A stretch of 36,315 nucleotides of DNA from JACVRW01 sp046735115 (GCA_046735115.1 JBKPSR010000170.1:1-36315), one strand, 5' to 3'; shown: positions 16,279-24,752, counted from the stretch's first letter. Made by a program: numbers and translations. The notes: generated by a model not told the origin, from the letters alone.

Positions 16279-16294
16279 ACTGGTCTAGACCGGA
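16279..16294. promoter_or_regulatory. DasR/NagR-type operator (dre-like) before nagA
   Basis: ACTGGTCTAGACCGGA has the perfect core GGTCTAGACC (16282-16291). It matches the known consensus for DasR/NagR-type GntR repressors (ACTGGTCTAGACCA plus flank). It overlaps the nagA Shine-Dalgarno (GGAGG at 16292-16296), 9 bases before the GTG. A GntR/UTRA regulator gene is in the facing operon, which has a second site at 21960. Confidence 0.85.
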
Positions 16295-16303
16295 GGTGCG
16301 TAA

Positions 16304-17419
16304 GTGCGGCTGGGCGTCAAGGCTGCGCTCGTCGGCGGCGAGCTGATCACCGGGGACGTCGACATCGAGGACGGAGTCATCGTCCGGCTGGGCGTGTCGC
16401 CCGCCGGCTCGGAGGGCATCGCGGTCCCCGGCTTCGTCGACCTCCACATCAATGGGATCGCGGGCGTCGACTTCCTGACCGCGGACCCGGAGGCGTACCG
16501 CCGAGCCGGCGAGGCGCTCGCGCGAACCGGCGTCGTCGCCTACCAGCCCACGTTCGTGTCATCAGACGAGGGCGCCTACGGCGAGCCGCTTCGCGTGGCG
16601 GACGCGGCGAGAGCGGAGAGCCTCGCTGAAGGTTTCCCGCTCGTCCTCGGCGTGCATCTCGAGGGGCCGTTCCTGTCCCCAGAGTGGCCGGGCGCGCACC
16701 TGATCGAGCACCTGCGCCTGCCCGACCTCGCGCTGGCCGACCGCCTGCTCGAGGCGGGCCGCGTGACGACCGTGACGCTCGCGCCCGAGCTGCCCGGCGC
16801 GCTCGAGCTGATCGACTGGCTGGTCGGTCGCGACGTCGTCGTGTCGTGCGGTCACTCGGACGCCGACACCGCCCAGGCTCACGCCGCTTTCAACCGCGGC
16901 GCGCGAGCCATCACGCACGTGCACAACGCGCACCGGCGCTGGCGTGCGCGCGATCCGGGGCTTGGCGGTGTGGCACTCGTACGTTCCGAGGTGACCGTTC
17001 AGGCGATCGCCGACGGAGTGCACCTCGCGCCGGAGACCGCCTTCGGCGCGTTTCTCAGCGCGCGTGGGCGCTTCTGCCTCGTGACCGACGCGATCGAGGG
17101 GGCGCTGCTCGACCCGGGCGACTACGAGCTCGGCGGCCGCCCGGTCCGCCTGCGCGACGGCGCGGTGCGTCTACCCGACGGCACCCTGGCCGGCAGCGTC
17201 CTGACAATGGACGAGGCGGTGCGCAACCTCGTGGCGAGCGGCGCGGACTGGATGGACGCGGTACACGCCGCCTCCACCACGCCCGCGCGCCTGCTGGGAC
17301 GCGGCGACCTGGGCCGACTCGTGCCCGGCGCGCCGGCTCACGTCGCGGTGCTGGACGACGACCAGCGCGTGCTCCGCACGCTCGTGGGCGGCCGCGAGAC
17401 GCTCAGCGCGTCGGCGTGA
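16304..17419 (+). CDS. nagA: N-acetylglucosamine-6-phosphate deacetylase
   Basis: A 371-residue amidohydrolase that removes acetate from GlcNAc-6-phosphate to give glucosamine-6-phosphate. The metal- and substrate-binding motifs are in order: PGFVDLHINGIAGVDF (42-57), HLEGPFLSPEWPGAH (118-132, Glu120), CGHSDA (182-187), THVHNAHR (204-211; usually THLFNAM), DGVHL (237-241) and TDAIEG (261-266, catalytic Asp262). The start is GTG 16304 with GGAGG seven bases upstream. The operator at 16279 puts it under the GntR/UTRA repressor. Its 3' end overlaps the convergent SIS-domain gene by 17 bases. It feeds the deaminase encoded opposite. Confidence 0.95.
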   Translation: MRLGVKAALVGGELITGDVDIEDGVIVRLGVSPAGSEGIAVPGFVDLHINGIAGVDFLTADPEAYRRAGEALARTGVVAYQPTFVSSDEGAYGEPLRVADAARAESLAEGFPLVLGVHLEGPFLSPEWPGAHLIEHLRLPDLALADRLLEAGRVTTVTLAPELPGALELIDWLVGRDVVVSCGHSDADTAQAHAAFNRGARAITHVHNAHRRWRARDPGLGGVALVRSEVTVQAIADGVHLAPETAFGAFLSARGRFCLVTDAIEGALLDPGDYELGGRPVRLRDGAVRLPDGTLAGSVLTMDEAVRNLVASGADWMDAVHAASTTPARLLGRGDLGRLVPGAPAHVAVLDDDQRVLRTLVGGRETLSASA

Positions 17420-18410
17420 CCTTCCGCAGGCCGGGGGGCGAGTCCGGGTCGAGGCCGCGCCTCCTCGCCACCGCGAGCGCGAGCTGCTGGGCTCGGACGG
17501 CAGCGGGCAGCGCGCGCAGCGGCTCCGGAAGACCGCCGGGGTAGCCCAGATCGGCGCTCGGGTCGTCCGCGAGGCGCAGGACGACTGCCCCGCTCGCAGC
17601 CATCTCGCGCACGAGCTCGTCGACGTCCGCCGCGGCCGGCCCGGCCGCCGACACCGCGAGCACCGGCAGGTCGGGTCCGGCCACCGTCACGGGGCCGTGG
17701 CGGAAGTCAGCGGCAGACCAGCCCTCGGCCCGCAGCCTCGCGGCTTCGCGCATCTTGAGCGCCGCCTCGAGCGCGACCGGCATCAGGTAGCCGCGTCCGA
17801 GCGCGACGAGCTCCTCGGCGCCGTCGAGCCGTGCGGCCGCCCGCTCGGCCGCATCGAAGTCCCCCAGCACGTCCTTCACCGCGGGGGGCACTCGCTCCCA
17901 GTCGTCCCCGTCCCAGGGCACCGGTCCAAGCGCCTCCGCCACCAGAGCGAGCGCCGCCAGCTGCGCGGTGAACGTCTTGGTCGCCGGGACCGCGGCCTCG
18001 TCGCCGGCCCCCAGCGCGAGCGACCAGTCGGCCGAGCGAGCGAGCGGGCTGCCCGGATCGTTCGTGATCGCGAGCGTGCGGGCGCCGGCGCTGCTGTAGG
18101 AGTCGAGGACCGTCCGGATCTCCGGCGTCCTCCCCGACTGGCTGATCCCGACCGCGAGCCAGCCCTCGAGCCGCGGTTCCACTCCGTAGAGCGTCTGAAG
18201 GCTCGGCGCGGCGAGCGCGACGGGTCGCCCGGTGGCCGCCTCGAGCAGATAGCGCCCAAAGATCGCCGCGTAGTCGGATGAGCCCCGCGCCACGATGACG
18301 ATCCCTTCCGGCGGCGGGCCGAGCTCCGGCCGCGGCTGCGACGCCAGCGCTCGGAGCACCTCGGGCTGCGCCCGCATGTCGGCGTCCATCTGCGCGCCGA
18401 GCCCGCTCAT
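17403..18410 (-). CDS. Tandem SIS-domain protein, probable glucosamine-6-phosphate deaminase/isomerase (NagB-II type)
   Basis: A 335-residue protein with two SIS domains and no glutaminase domain, like the isomerase half of GlmS. Visible motifs are VARGSSDYAAIFGRYLLE (about 40-57), GISQSGRTPEIRTVL (about 88-102), ITNDPGSPLARSAD, ALEAALKMREAARLRAEG, then SAADFRHGPV, and the C-terminal RGLDPDSPPGLRKVT, which corresponds to the usual xPDxPRxLxKxVT end. In amino-sugar operons such proteins convert glucosamine-6-phosphate to fructose-6-phosphate and ammonia. No classic NagB is present in the window, so this gene probably fills that step. It overlaps the GntR gene by 4 bases and nagA tail-to-tail. 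Confidence 0.85.
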   Translation of the reverse strand: MSGLGAQMDADMRAQPEVLRALASQPRPELGPPPEGIVIVARGSSDYAAIFGRYLLEAATGRPVALAAPSLQTLYGVEPRLEGWLAVGISQSGRTPEIRTVLDSYSSAGARTLAITNDPGSPLARSADWSLALGAGDEAAVPATKTFTAQLAALALVAEALGPVPWDGDDWERVPPAVKDVLGDFDAAERAAARLDGAEELVALGRGYLMPVALEAALKMREAARLRAEGWSAADFRHGPVTVAGPDLPVLAVSAAGPAAADVDELVREMAASGAVVLRLADDPSADLGYPGGLPEPLRALPAAVRAQQLALAVARRRGLDPDSPPGLRKVTPTR

Positions 18411-19162
18411 TCGCGCGTCTGGCGCAGGGCGATCTCGTAGCGGTCGCCGGGGTAGAGCGAGACCGCGTACAGGACGGGCACGCCGCTGCGGTCGCGCGTC
18501 ACCGTGTGGAAGCGAAGCCCGGGCGCGCCCTCCGGCACGCCAAGCAGCGGCGCGTCACCGGCCTCGATGGCGACCGCCACGATGCGCTGCTCCGCCTCGC
18601 CGAGGGTGATGCCGAACGAGTCGGTGAGTACCTCGAAGAGCGACGCGCCGGCGAAGTCGACGCGCTCGATGCCGTCGAAGCGCTCGAGCGGCAGGTGCAC
18701 CTGCTCGATCGCCATCGGCCGCGCGTCGGCGGTCCTCAGGCGATCGAGTCGGAAGCAGCTGTCGCCGGCCTTCACCTCGAGCGCCGCCGCCAGGAAGCCG
18801 TCCGCGGCCACGACCTCGCAGGAGATGACCGTCGAGCCGGGCTCCAGCCCGCGCGCGAGCATGTCCTCGGTGAAGGAGGTGAGTGCGCCGGCCTGTGCGA
18901 TACGCGGCTCGGCGACGAACGTGCCGCGTCCATGCAGCCGGTACACCGAGCCCTCCGCCGTCAGCCGCTCGATCTCGTTCCGCACCGTCATGCGCGCGAG
19001 CCCGTAGCGTTCCGCGAGCTCGCGCTCCGAGGGCAGTGCGGCGCCGGGGGGCAGCGAGCCGAGCAGCTCCTCGAGTATCGCCCGAAGCGCCTGGCCCTTC
19101 GGCGCGTCGCGCGGCAGGCGGCGCGGTAGCGCGGCGCCGTCCGGTGCCGCTCGCTCAGCCAT
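18407..19162 (-). CDS. GntR-family repressor with UTRA domain (DasR/NagR type)
   Basis: 251 residues. An N-terminal GntR winged helix (about 20-88; LPSERELAERYGLARMTVRN, EIERLTAEGSVYRLHGRGTF) is followed by a UTRA effector domain (about 100-245; LERFDGI, GASLFEVLTDSFGI, LRFHTVTRDRSGVPVLYAVS). Relatives (DasR, NagR/YvoA) sense GlcN-6-P or GlcNAc-6-P and bind ACTGGTCTAGACCA-type sites. Two such sites occur here, before nagA and before its own operon. It overlaps nanE by 8 bases and the SIS gene by 4. Autoregulation through the 21960 site is inferred. Confidence 0.92.
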   Translation of the reverse strand: MAERAAPDGAALPRRLPRDAPKGQALRAILEELLGSLPPGAALPSERELAERYGLARMTVRNEIERLTAEGSVYRLHGRGTFVAEPRIAQAGALTSFTEDMLARGLEPGSTVISCEVVAADGFLAAALEVKAGDSCFRLDRLRTADARPMAIEQVHLPLERFDGIERVDFAGASLFEVLTDSFGITLGEAEQRIVAVAIEAGDAPLLGVPEGAPGLRFHTVTRDRSGVPVLYAVSLYPGDRYEIALRQTRE

Positions 19163-19865
19163 CGAGTCCGCCCGGCGTCGCAGCCGCGAGCCGACGCGTG
19201 AGCTCGCCCGGATCGGTGATGGCGGTACCGACTACGACCGCGAAGGCGCCGGCCTCGAAGGCGGCGCGGATTTCGTCCGGGCTGCCGTAACGGCCCTCGG
19301 CAAGCACCGGCACGTCGAGCTCGCGAGCGAGCGCAGCGACCAGCGGGACGTCAGGTCCGGCCGTGCCGTCTGCGGCCGATCCGCCCGCGCCGGTGTAGCC
19401 CGACAGCGTGGTCGCGACCGCCGCGGCACCGGCCTCGGCGGCCGCGCGCCCGGCGCTCGCGTCGTCCACATCGGCCAGGATCCTGCCGGGCAGCTCGGCG
19501 CCGACCACGGCCACGAACTCTGCGCCGACGGCGCCGTCGGCCCGTGACCGCTCGGTGGCGTCGACGGCCACGAGCTCGGCCCCCGCCTCCGCGACGCCGG
19601 TCGCGTCCTCGAGGTCTGGCGTGATGTACACGTCGCTGCCGGGCGCGCGCCGCTTGACGAGGCCGATCACGGGAACGTCCACAGCCTCCCTGATCGCGCC
19701 GACAGCGGCGACTCCCTCGGTGCGGATCGCCGCGGCCCCGCCGGCCACCACGGCACGGGCGATCGCCGCCAGGTGCTCGGGCGCCGCAAGCGGGCTCCCC
19801 GGCGCCGCCTGCACCGACACCACGAGGCGCCCGCGCATTCGCTCGAGCGCGCCGTTCACTGCCAC
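19155..19865 (-). CDS. nanE: N-acetylmannosamine-6-phosphate 2-epimerase
   Basis: A 236-residue TIM-barrel protein of the NanE family, converting ManNAc-6-P to GlcNAc-6-P. Family features include LVVSVQAAPGSPLAAPEHLA near the start, GAAAIRTEGV, PVIGLVKRRAPGSDVYITP (catalytic Lys region), AGAELVAVDATERSRADG, TTLSGYTG, PVLAEGRYGSPDEIRAAFEA and GAFAVVVGTAITDP. The start is GTG 19865, overlapping the kinase gene's end; a GTG at 19859 is an alternative. No sialic acid lyase (nanA) is in the window, so the epimerase may serve ManNAc uptake or a lyase encoded elsewhere. Confidence 0.93.
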   Translation of the reverse strand: MAVNGALERMRGRLVVSVQAAPGSPLAAPEHLAAIARAVVAGGAAAIRTEGVAAVGAIREAVDVPVIGLVKRRAPGSDVYITPDLEDATGVAEAGAELVAVDATERSRADGAVGAEFVAVVGAELPGRILADVDDASAGRAAAEAGAAAVATTLSGYTGAGGSAADGTAGPDVPLVAALARELDVPVLAEGRYGSPDEIRAAFEAGAFAVVVGTAITDPGELTRRLAAATPGGLDG

Positions 19866-20803
19866 TTCCGCAGGACGCCCGGCTCGTCACGCAGACGCGG
19901 GGCCAGCTCGACGAGCAGGAGCGCCCCGGCCAGGGGATCGTCGGCCGGCTCCGCTACGGACGCCCCGGGCAGCCGCGCCTCGACCTCGCGCCTGAAGGGC
20001 TCGGCGATCAGATCGCCGGCCTGAAACACGCTTCCGGCGTATGAGACCAACACCGACTCGCCTGGCCCGAAGAGCCGGCGGGCCGCGGCGCACGCGCTGA
20101 TCGCGAGCTCCCGGGCGGCAGTCGCCAGGATCGTCCGGGCGTGCTCGTCGCCCGCCTCGGCCGCTTGGGCGACATCGGCCGCGAACGAGGCCACCGCACG
20201 CGTCGGCACCGGTGCGGAGTAGATCTGCTCGGGCAGCTCGTCGACCGAGCCGAAGCGCCCGCGGGCGGCCTCCATCAACCGCGCGGAGCCGCCCCGGCCG
20301 TCGTACTCCCGCAGCGCCGCGTCGAGCCCCGCGCGTCCGATCGCGAACCCGCTGCCGGCGTCGCTCAGGAGCGATCCCCAGCCGTCCACCTTTGCGAAGC
20401 GCTCAGCGCGGCGCGCGAGGCAGGCGGTTCCGGTGCCGGCGGCCACGACGACCCCGTCGCTGCGGCCGATGGCGCCGAGCAGGGCGGTCAGACCGTCCGA
20501 GGCGATCGCGAGCGACTCGACGCCGGCCCCGCGGCGGAACGAGTCGGCGACGCTGGCGAGCTCGTCGTCGCCCAACGCCTCGAAGCCCGAGAGCCCCACC
20601 GCCGCGGCGGGCGCGGGCTCGGGCAGCGGCCCGAGCTCGGCCACGGCGGCCAGCAGCCGCTCGCTCACCACGTCCGGCCCGGCGGCGGACCCGACACGCA
20701 CGACCCCGGGTGTCACCGCCGAGCGCGGGCCGCGCCCGTCGTCGACGAACGCGGCCCGGATCGTTGTCTGTCCTGCATCGACGGCGAGCGCCGCCTGGGT
20801 CAC
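19856..20803 (-). CDS. N-acetylglucosamine kinase, BadF/BadG ATPase family
   Basis: 315 residues, beginning at a GTG that overlaps the previous stop (GTGA). The ASKHA fold is recognisable: phosphate loop 1 AVDAGQTTIRAAFVDDG, PAAAVGLSGF, SDGLTALLGA, phosphate loop 2 GVVVAAGTGTACLAR, then GWGSLLSDAGSGFAIGRAGL, typical of eukaryote-like NagK proteins in bacteria, and the C-terminal LVSYAGSVFQAGDLIAEPF. It likely phosphorylates GlcNAc (and perhaps ManNAc) after uptake, giving the substrate for NagA and NanE. It lies second in the operon. Confidence 0.88.
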   Translation of the reverse strand: MTQAALAVDAGQTTIRAAFVDDGRGPRSAVTPGVVRVGSAAGPDVVSERLLAAVAELGPLPEPAPAAAVGLSGFEALGDDELASVADSFRRGAGVESLAIASDGLTALLGAIGRSDGVVVAAGTGTACLARRAERFAKVDGWGSLLSDAGSGFAIGRAGLDAALREYDGRGGSARLMEAARGRFGSVDELPEQIYSAPVPTRAVASFAADVAQAAEAGDEHARTILATAARELAISACAAARRLFGPGESVLVSYAGSVFQAGDLIAEPFRREVEARLPGASVAEPADDPLAGALLLVELAPRLRDEPGVLRKWQ

Positions 20804-21918
20804 TCGAGGCCGACCTTCTGGCAGGCCTCCTTGTACTTCGCGGTGCAGATGTCGTCCGTCTTCAGGAAGCCCTCCTTGACGACCGTGCTGTCGATGTTGT
20901 CGGGCTGGATGGCGAACGTGTCGAGCAGGGCCGAGGGGACCTTCTTCTGGCCGTTGTCCACCTTGTCCTTTGCGAGGTCCGCGGGCGGCTCCTTGCCCTG
21001 CGCGAGCGGAACCGCCAGCTCCGCCGAGGTCTCGGCGATGTCGATGATCGGCTGGTAGACCGTCATCAGCTGGTCGCCCGTCAGGATCCGCTGGATGCCG
21101 GCGAGCTCCGCGTCCTGGCCGGTCACGAAGCGGCTCTTCGGGTCGATGGCCGCGCCCTTCAGCGCGGCGATCGCGCCGCCCGCCATGCCGTCGTTCGCGG
21201 AGTAGACGGCGTCGAAGCCGTCCTTGCCGAGCGCGGTGATGGACGCCTCCATCTCCTGTTGCGCCTTGTCCGGGCTCCAGTCCGGCGTGTCGTAGGACTT
21301 CACGATCTGCGCGCCGCGCTGCTTCAGCACCTGGGTCGCGCCGTCCTTGTAGGGCTTCGAGTTGCTGTCCGTCGGCGCGCCGTTGATCATCACGACGCGA
21401 GGGTTCTTCTTGTCCGCCTTCTCCATCGCGTCCATCTGGACCTGCGCCTGCTGCTGGCCGACCTTGAACGGGTCGATCGAGACGTAGTAGTCGATGTCCG
21501 CGTCCGGGATTAGCCGGCCGTAGGCGATGACCTTGACGTCGGACTGCTTCGCCCGCTGGACGATGCTCCCCGCCGACGCCACGTCGACGGCGCTGATCAC
21601 GATCACCTTGGCGCCCTTGGTGATCGCCGCCTCGGCCTGCTGCTGCTGCTTCGCCGGGTCCTGATTGGCGTTCGCATAGATCACCTGGCAGCCGCCGCAC
21701 AGCTCCTTGACGCGACGCTCGAAGTTCGGCTTGTCCTGCTCCTCGTAGCGCGTCGTCTTCGTCTCCGGCAGCAGGAGGGCGATCTTGCCGCTGCCGCCGC
21801 TGGAGCCTCCGCCTCCGTTGTCGTCGTCGTCGTCGCCGCATGCGGCGAGGAGAGCCCCCGCGAGCAGAACGGCAACGCAAACGGTGAACGCCTTCAAACG
21901 ACTCCTGCGATCGCCCAT
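20800..21918 (-). CDS. Sugar ABC transporter substrate-binding lipoprotein (XylF/RbsB-like)
   Basis: A 372-residue periplasmic-binding protein. The lipobox LLAACG puts Cys27 at the mature end, followed by an Asp/Gly/Ser-rich linker. The type I fold shows KIALLLPETKTTRYEEQDKP, AKVIVISAVD, VKVIAYGRLI, DYYVSIDPFKVGQQQAQ, FDAVYSANDGMAGGAIAALK and RFVTGQDAELAGIQRILTGD, closest in pattern to xylose-type XylF/ChvE binding proteins. ATG 21918 has GAGGAGGAG just upstream and the dre-like operator 42 bases upstream. It is the first gene of the amino-sugar operon, so the likely ligand is an amino sugar rather than xylose. No ABC permease or ATPase gene follows; those must be elsewhere. Confidence 0.9.
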   Translation of the reverse strand: MGDRRSRLKAFTVCVAVLLAGALLAACGDDDDDNGGGGSSGGSGKIALLLPETKTTRYEEQDKPNFERRVKELCGGCQVIYANANQDPAKQQQQAEAAITKGAKVIVISAVDVASAGSIVQRAKQSDVKVIAYGRLIPDADIDYYVSIDPFKVGQQQAQVQMDAMEKADKKNPRVVMINGAPTDSNSKPYKDGATQVLKQRGAQIVKSYDTPDWSPDKAQQEMEASITALGKDGFDAVYSANDGMAGGAIAALKGAAIDPKSRFVTGQDAELAGIQRILTGDQLMTVYQPIIDIAETSAELAVPLAQGKEPPADLAKDKVDNGQKKVPSALLDTFAIQPDNIDSTVVKEGFLKTDDICTAKYKEACQKVGLE

Positions 21919-21959
21919 CGGCTCCTCCTCACGCTTGCGGAGCGCGGGACGCTATCACA

Positions 21960-21975
21960 AGTGGTCTATACCAGT
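21960..21975. promoter_or_regulatory. DasR/NagR-type operator (dre-like) before the amino-sugar operon
   Basis: AGTGGTCTATACCAGT (reverse complement ACTGGTATAGACCACT) matches the dre consensus ACTGGTCTAGACCACT at 15 of 16 positions. It overlaps the last base of the relA stop codon and lies 42 bases upstream of the sugar-binding protein start. It can act as an operator for the operon and could also block read-through from relA. Confidence 0.85.
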
Positions 21976-24455
21976 CAGCTCGTCGGCGTGACGCGGTAGG
22001 CGTCGAAGACCGACTCGATGTTCCGGATGCGCGTGATGCAGGTCCGGAGCGCCTCGGTGTCGCCCACCTCGACGACGAAGCGGTTCTTCACCATGGGGTG
22101 CACCACGGTGCAACGCGCCTCGAGGATGTTGATCCCCGTCTCGGCGAACGTCCGCGACAGGTCCTCGAGGAGCCGGTGGCGGTCCCACCCGTCCACCTGC
22201 AGCTCGACGCGGAAGGCGGACGTCGTGTCACCGTCCCACGACACCGGCGTGAAGCGCTCCGGGTTCTTCATGAGCGCCTGGGCGTTCGGGCAGTGCTCGT
22301 TGTGGATCGTGATGCCCTTGCCGAGCGAGATGTAGCCGACAATCGGGTCGCCCGGCACCGGCCGGCAGCACTTCGCCAGCCGCAGCATCACGTCTTCCAC
22401 GCCCTCGACCTTGATGCCGTAGGTGGAGGAGGCGGCGGTCTTTCGCGGCGTCTCGCGCCGCTCCATCAGCTCGGCCGCCGGCGAGGGCTGCTCCACCGCC
22501 GACTCGCCCTCCTTCAGCCGGTGCATCAGCTTCTGGGTGACGGTTTTTGCCGAGATTTTCGCCTGGCCCAGCGCGATGTAGAAGTCCTCGCCCTTCCTGA
22601 AGCCCATTTCGCGGATCACGTCCGCGAGCAGCGGCGAGCCGTGCATCTTCTGCGGCGGCAGCCCCGCGCGCTTCAAGTTCTCGTGGAGGATCTCGCGGCC
22701 GGTCCGCTCCGAGTCCTCGCGGCGCTCGCGCTTGAACCAGGCGCGGATCTTCGACTGCGCGCGCGTCGTCTTCGCCAGTGCGAGCCAGTCGCGCGACGGG
22801 CCGCGCTCCTTCTTCGACGTGAGCACCTCGCAGATGTCGCCCGACTGGAGCGTGTAGTGGAGCGGCACGATCTTGCCGTTCACCTTGGCGCCCACGCAGC
22901 GGTGCCCCACGTCCGTGTGAATCTCGTAGGCGAAGTCGAGCGGCGTGGCGCCGGCGCCGAGCGACTTCACCTCGCCCTTGGGCGTGAAGACGAACACCTC
23001 GTCCTCGAACAGGTCGGCCTTCAGGGTCTGCGCGAACTCCTGCGGGTCCGACATCTCCTGCTGCCAGTCGAGCAGGTGGCGCAGCCACTCGACCTTGTCC
23101 TGCATGGCCTTCGAGCCGTCCTCCTTGTAGATCCAGTGCGCGGCGACGCCGAACTCGGCCGTGCGGTGCATCTCCATCGTCCGGATCTGGATCTCCAGCG
23201 GGCGGCCCTCGGGGCCGATCACCGTCGTGTGGAGCGCCTGATACATGTTGAACTTGGGCATCGCGACCCAGTCCTTGAAGCGGCCCGGCAGCGGCTTCCA
23301 GAGCGAGTGGATCACGCCGATCGCCCCGTAGCAGTCCTTCACCGAGTCGACGATCACGCGCATAGCCGTGAGGTCGTAGATCTCGTTGAACTCGCGCCCC
23401 TTCTTCGTCATCTTCGAGTAGATCGAGTAGAAGTGCTTGGCCCGGCCTGAGATGTCGGCCTCGATGCCGACGGCCTTCAGCTCCTTCTCGAGGTACTGGC
23501 CGGCGCGCTCGACGTAGGCGTCGCGCTCCTCCCGCTGCTGCGAGACGAGCTGCCTGATCTCGTTGTACTTGCGCGGGTGGAGCGTGTGGAACGCCAGGTC
23601 CTCGAGCTCCCACTTGATCGCGTGGATGCCGAGCCGGTGCGCAAGCGGCGCGAAGATCTCGAGCGTCTCGCGCGCCTTCTCGTGCTGCTTCGACTTCGGC
23701 ATCGAGCCGATCGTCCGCATGTTGTGGAGGCGGTCGGCCAGCTTGATGAGGATGACCCGGATGTCGCGGGCCATCGCCACCATCATCTTGCGGTAGTTCT
23801 CCGCCTGGCGGTCGTCGCGGCTCTGGAACGTGACGCCGGACAGCTTCGTCAGGCCGTCGACGAGCTGGCCGATCTCCTCGTCGAACTCCTCGGTTACCTC
23901 CTCGAGCGAGGCGCTCGTGTCCTCGACCGTGTCGTGCAGCAGCGCGGCACACAGCGTGGCCGTGTCGAGGCGCATGCCCGCGCAGATCTTCGCAACGCCG
24001 ATGGGGTGGACGATGAAGTCCTCACCGCTTGCCCTGCGCTGGTCCGCGTGGCGCTTGCACGAGAAGACGAATGCGCGCTCCACGAGGTCGCGGTCGATCT
24101 CCTCCGCGGCCTCGCCGGCGTGCTCCTCGACGACCGCGAAGAGGTCGCCGAGGAGGACGCGCTGGTCGTCCGTGAGCTTGGTCTTGGGGCCCGCGGGCGC
24201 GTGGACCTCGTGGCGGTCGACCGGCCGGTGCCTGAAGTCGCGCTCCGAGGCCTTCGGGGCGGCCGACTTCGTCCGCGCGCCGTTCGAGCGCGTCCGCGGA
24301 GCCGAGGGATTCTTCTTCGCCGCGGCCGTGCCCGCGGATCCGCCGCCCACCTTCTTCGCGGGGGAGGACTTGGCGGCGGCCGCAGGCTTGGCGGCGGGCT
24401 TCTTGGCCCGCTCCTTCGTGGTGGCCTTCTCGGTGCCGCGGGGCGACTTCGGCAT
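21975..24455 (-). CDS. Bifunctional (p)ppGpp synthetase/hydrolase, RelA/SpoT family
   Basis: 826 residues. Residues 1-92 are a Lys/Ala/Pro-rich extension absent from shorter homologues. The HD hydrolase domain (about 120-270) keeps HADQRRASGEDFIVHP and LLHDTVEDT. The synthetase domain (about 330-445) has GRAKHFYSIYSKM, YDLTAMRVIVD, NMYQALHTTVIGPEG and EIQIRTMEMHRTAEFGVAAH. TGS (about 485-550; VFVFTPKGEVKSLGAGATPL), a zinc-finger-like CCRPVPGDPIVGYI segment and a C-terminal ACT domain (about 745-826) follow. Catalytic motifs of both activities look intact, so it should make and degrade the stringent-response alarmone. It lies upstream of and co-directional with the amino-sugar operon. Confidence 0.95.
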   Translation of the reverse strand: MPKSPRGTEKATTKERAKKPAAKPAAAAKSSPAKKVGGGSAGTAAAKKNPSAPRTRSNGARTKSAAPKASERDFRHRPVDRHEVHAPAGPKTKLTDDQRVLLGDLFAVVEEHAGEAAEEIDRDLVERAFVFSCKRHADQRRASGEDFIVHPIGVAKICAGMRLDTATLCAALLHDTVEDTSASLEEVTEEFDEEIGQLVDGLTKLSGVTFQSRDDRQAENYRKMMVAMARDIRVILIKLADRLHNMRTIGSMPKSKQHEKARETLEIFAPLAHRLGIHAIKWELEDLAFHTLHPRKYNEIRQLVSQQREERDAYVERAGQYLEKELKAVGIEADISGRAKHFYSIYSKMTKKGREFNEIYDLTAMRVIVDSVKDCYGAIGVIHSLWKPLPGRFKDWVAMPKFNMYQALHTTVIGPEGRPLEIQIRTMEMHRTAEFGVAAHWIYKEDGSKAMQDKVEWLRHLLDWQQEMSDPQEFAQTLKADLFEDEVFVFTPKGEVKSLGAGATPLDFAYEIHTDVGHRCVGAKVNGKIVPLHYTLQSGDICEVLTSKKERGPSRDWLALAKTTRAQSKIRAWFKRERREDSERTGREILHENLKRAGLPPQKMHGSPLLADVIREMGFRKGEDFYIALGQAKISAKTVTQKLMHRLKEGESAVEQPSPAAELMERRETPRKTAASSTYGIKVEGVEDVMLRLAKCCRPVPGDPIVGYISLGKGITIHNEHCPNAQALMKNPERFTPVSWDGDTTSAFRVELQVDGWDRHRLLEDLSRTFAETGINILEARCTVVHPMVKNRFVVEVGDTEALRTCITRIRNIESVFDAYRVTPTS

Positions 24456-24492
24456 GATGTCGAGTTTAGAGCGGCCTCATGCCGCTTCGTTC

Positions 24493-24752
24493 CTAGGCGA
24501 CCGCGGCCACGCGTGGGCCGCGCGCTCCGGCGGCCAGCGGATCCATGGTCAGCACGCGCATCAGCGCCTCGACCGCGGCCGGGTTGAACTGTGTGCCGGC
24601 GTTCCCCTGGAGCTCCTCGATCGCCTCTTCGAGCGACATCGCCGCGCGGTAGGAACGGCCGGTCCTCATGGCGTTGAACGCATCGCAGCAGGAGACGATC
24701 GTCGACTCGACCGGGATTGCCTCCGCGACGAGGCCGTCCGGGTGCTCGGGGC
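24493..24752 (-). pseudogene. C-terminal remnant of an HD-GYP domain protein
   Basis: The frame ending at the TAG at 24493-24495 reads PEHPDGLVAEAIPVESTIVS, CCDAFNAMRTGRSYRAAMSL, EEAIEELQGNAGTQFNPAAV, EALMRVL. This is the end of an HD-GYP domain (usual pattern YPDGLAGEAIPLEARI..., CDAFDAM, YR.A, GTQFDP). The HD and upstream parts are absent: just above 24750 the sequence switches to a dihydrofolate-reductase-like remnant in another frame. No start or ribosome site serves it. It is a truncated, probably non-expressed relic of a c-di-GMP phosphodiesterase-type protein. Confidence 0.7.

Larger units (their letters stand above)
15943..16303. other. Divergent intergenic region between the PKD gene and nagA, 361 bases
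   Basis: It should contain promoters for both genes and a long leader for the PKD gene. The nagA operator occupies 16279-16294. A 20-base direct repeat lies at 16139-16179. Nothing here matches a riboswitch consensus I know. Confidence 0.5.

Noticed and set aside
19856..21880. A 674-residue frame spanning the binding-protein and kinase genes
   Set aside because: Its first 359 residues are an out-of-frame reading of the substrate-binding protein; the real kinase starts at the GTG at 20803.
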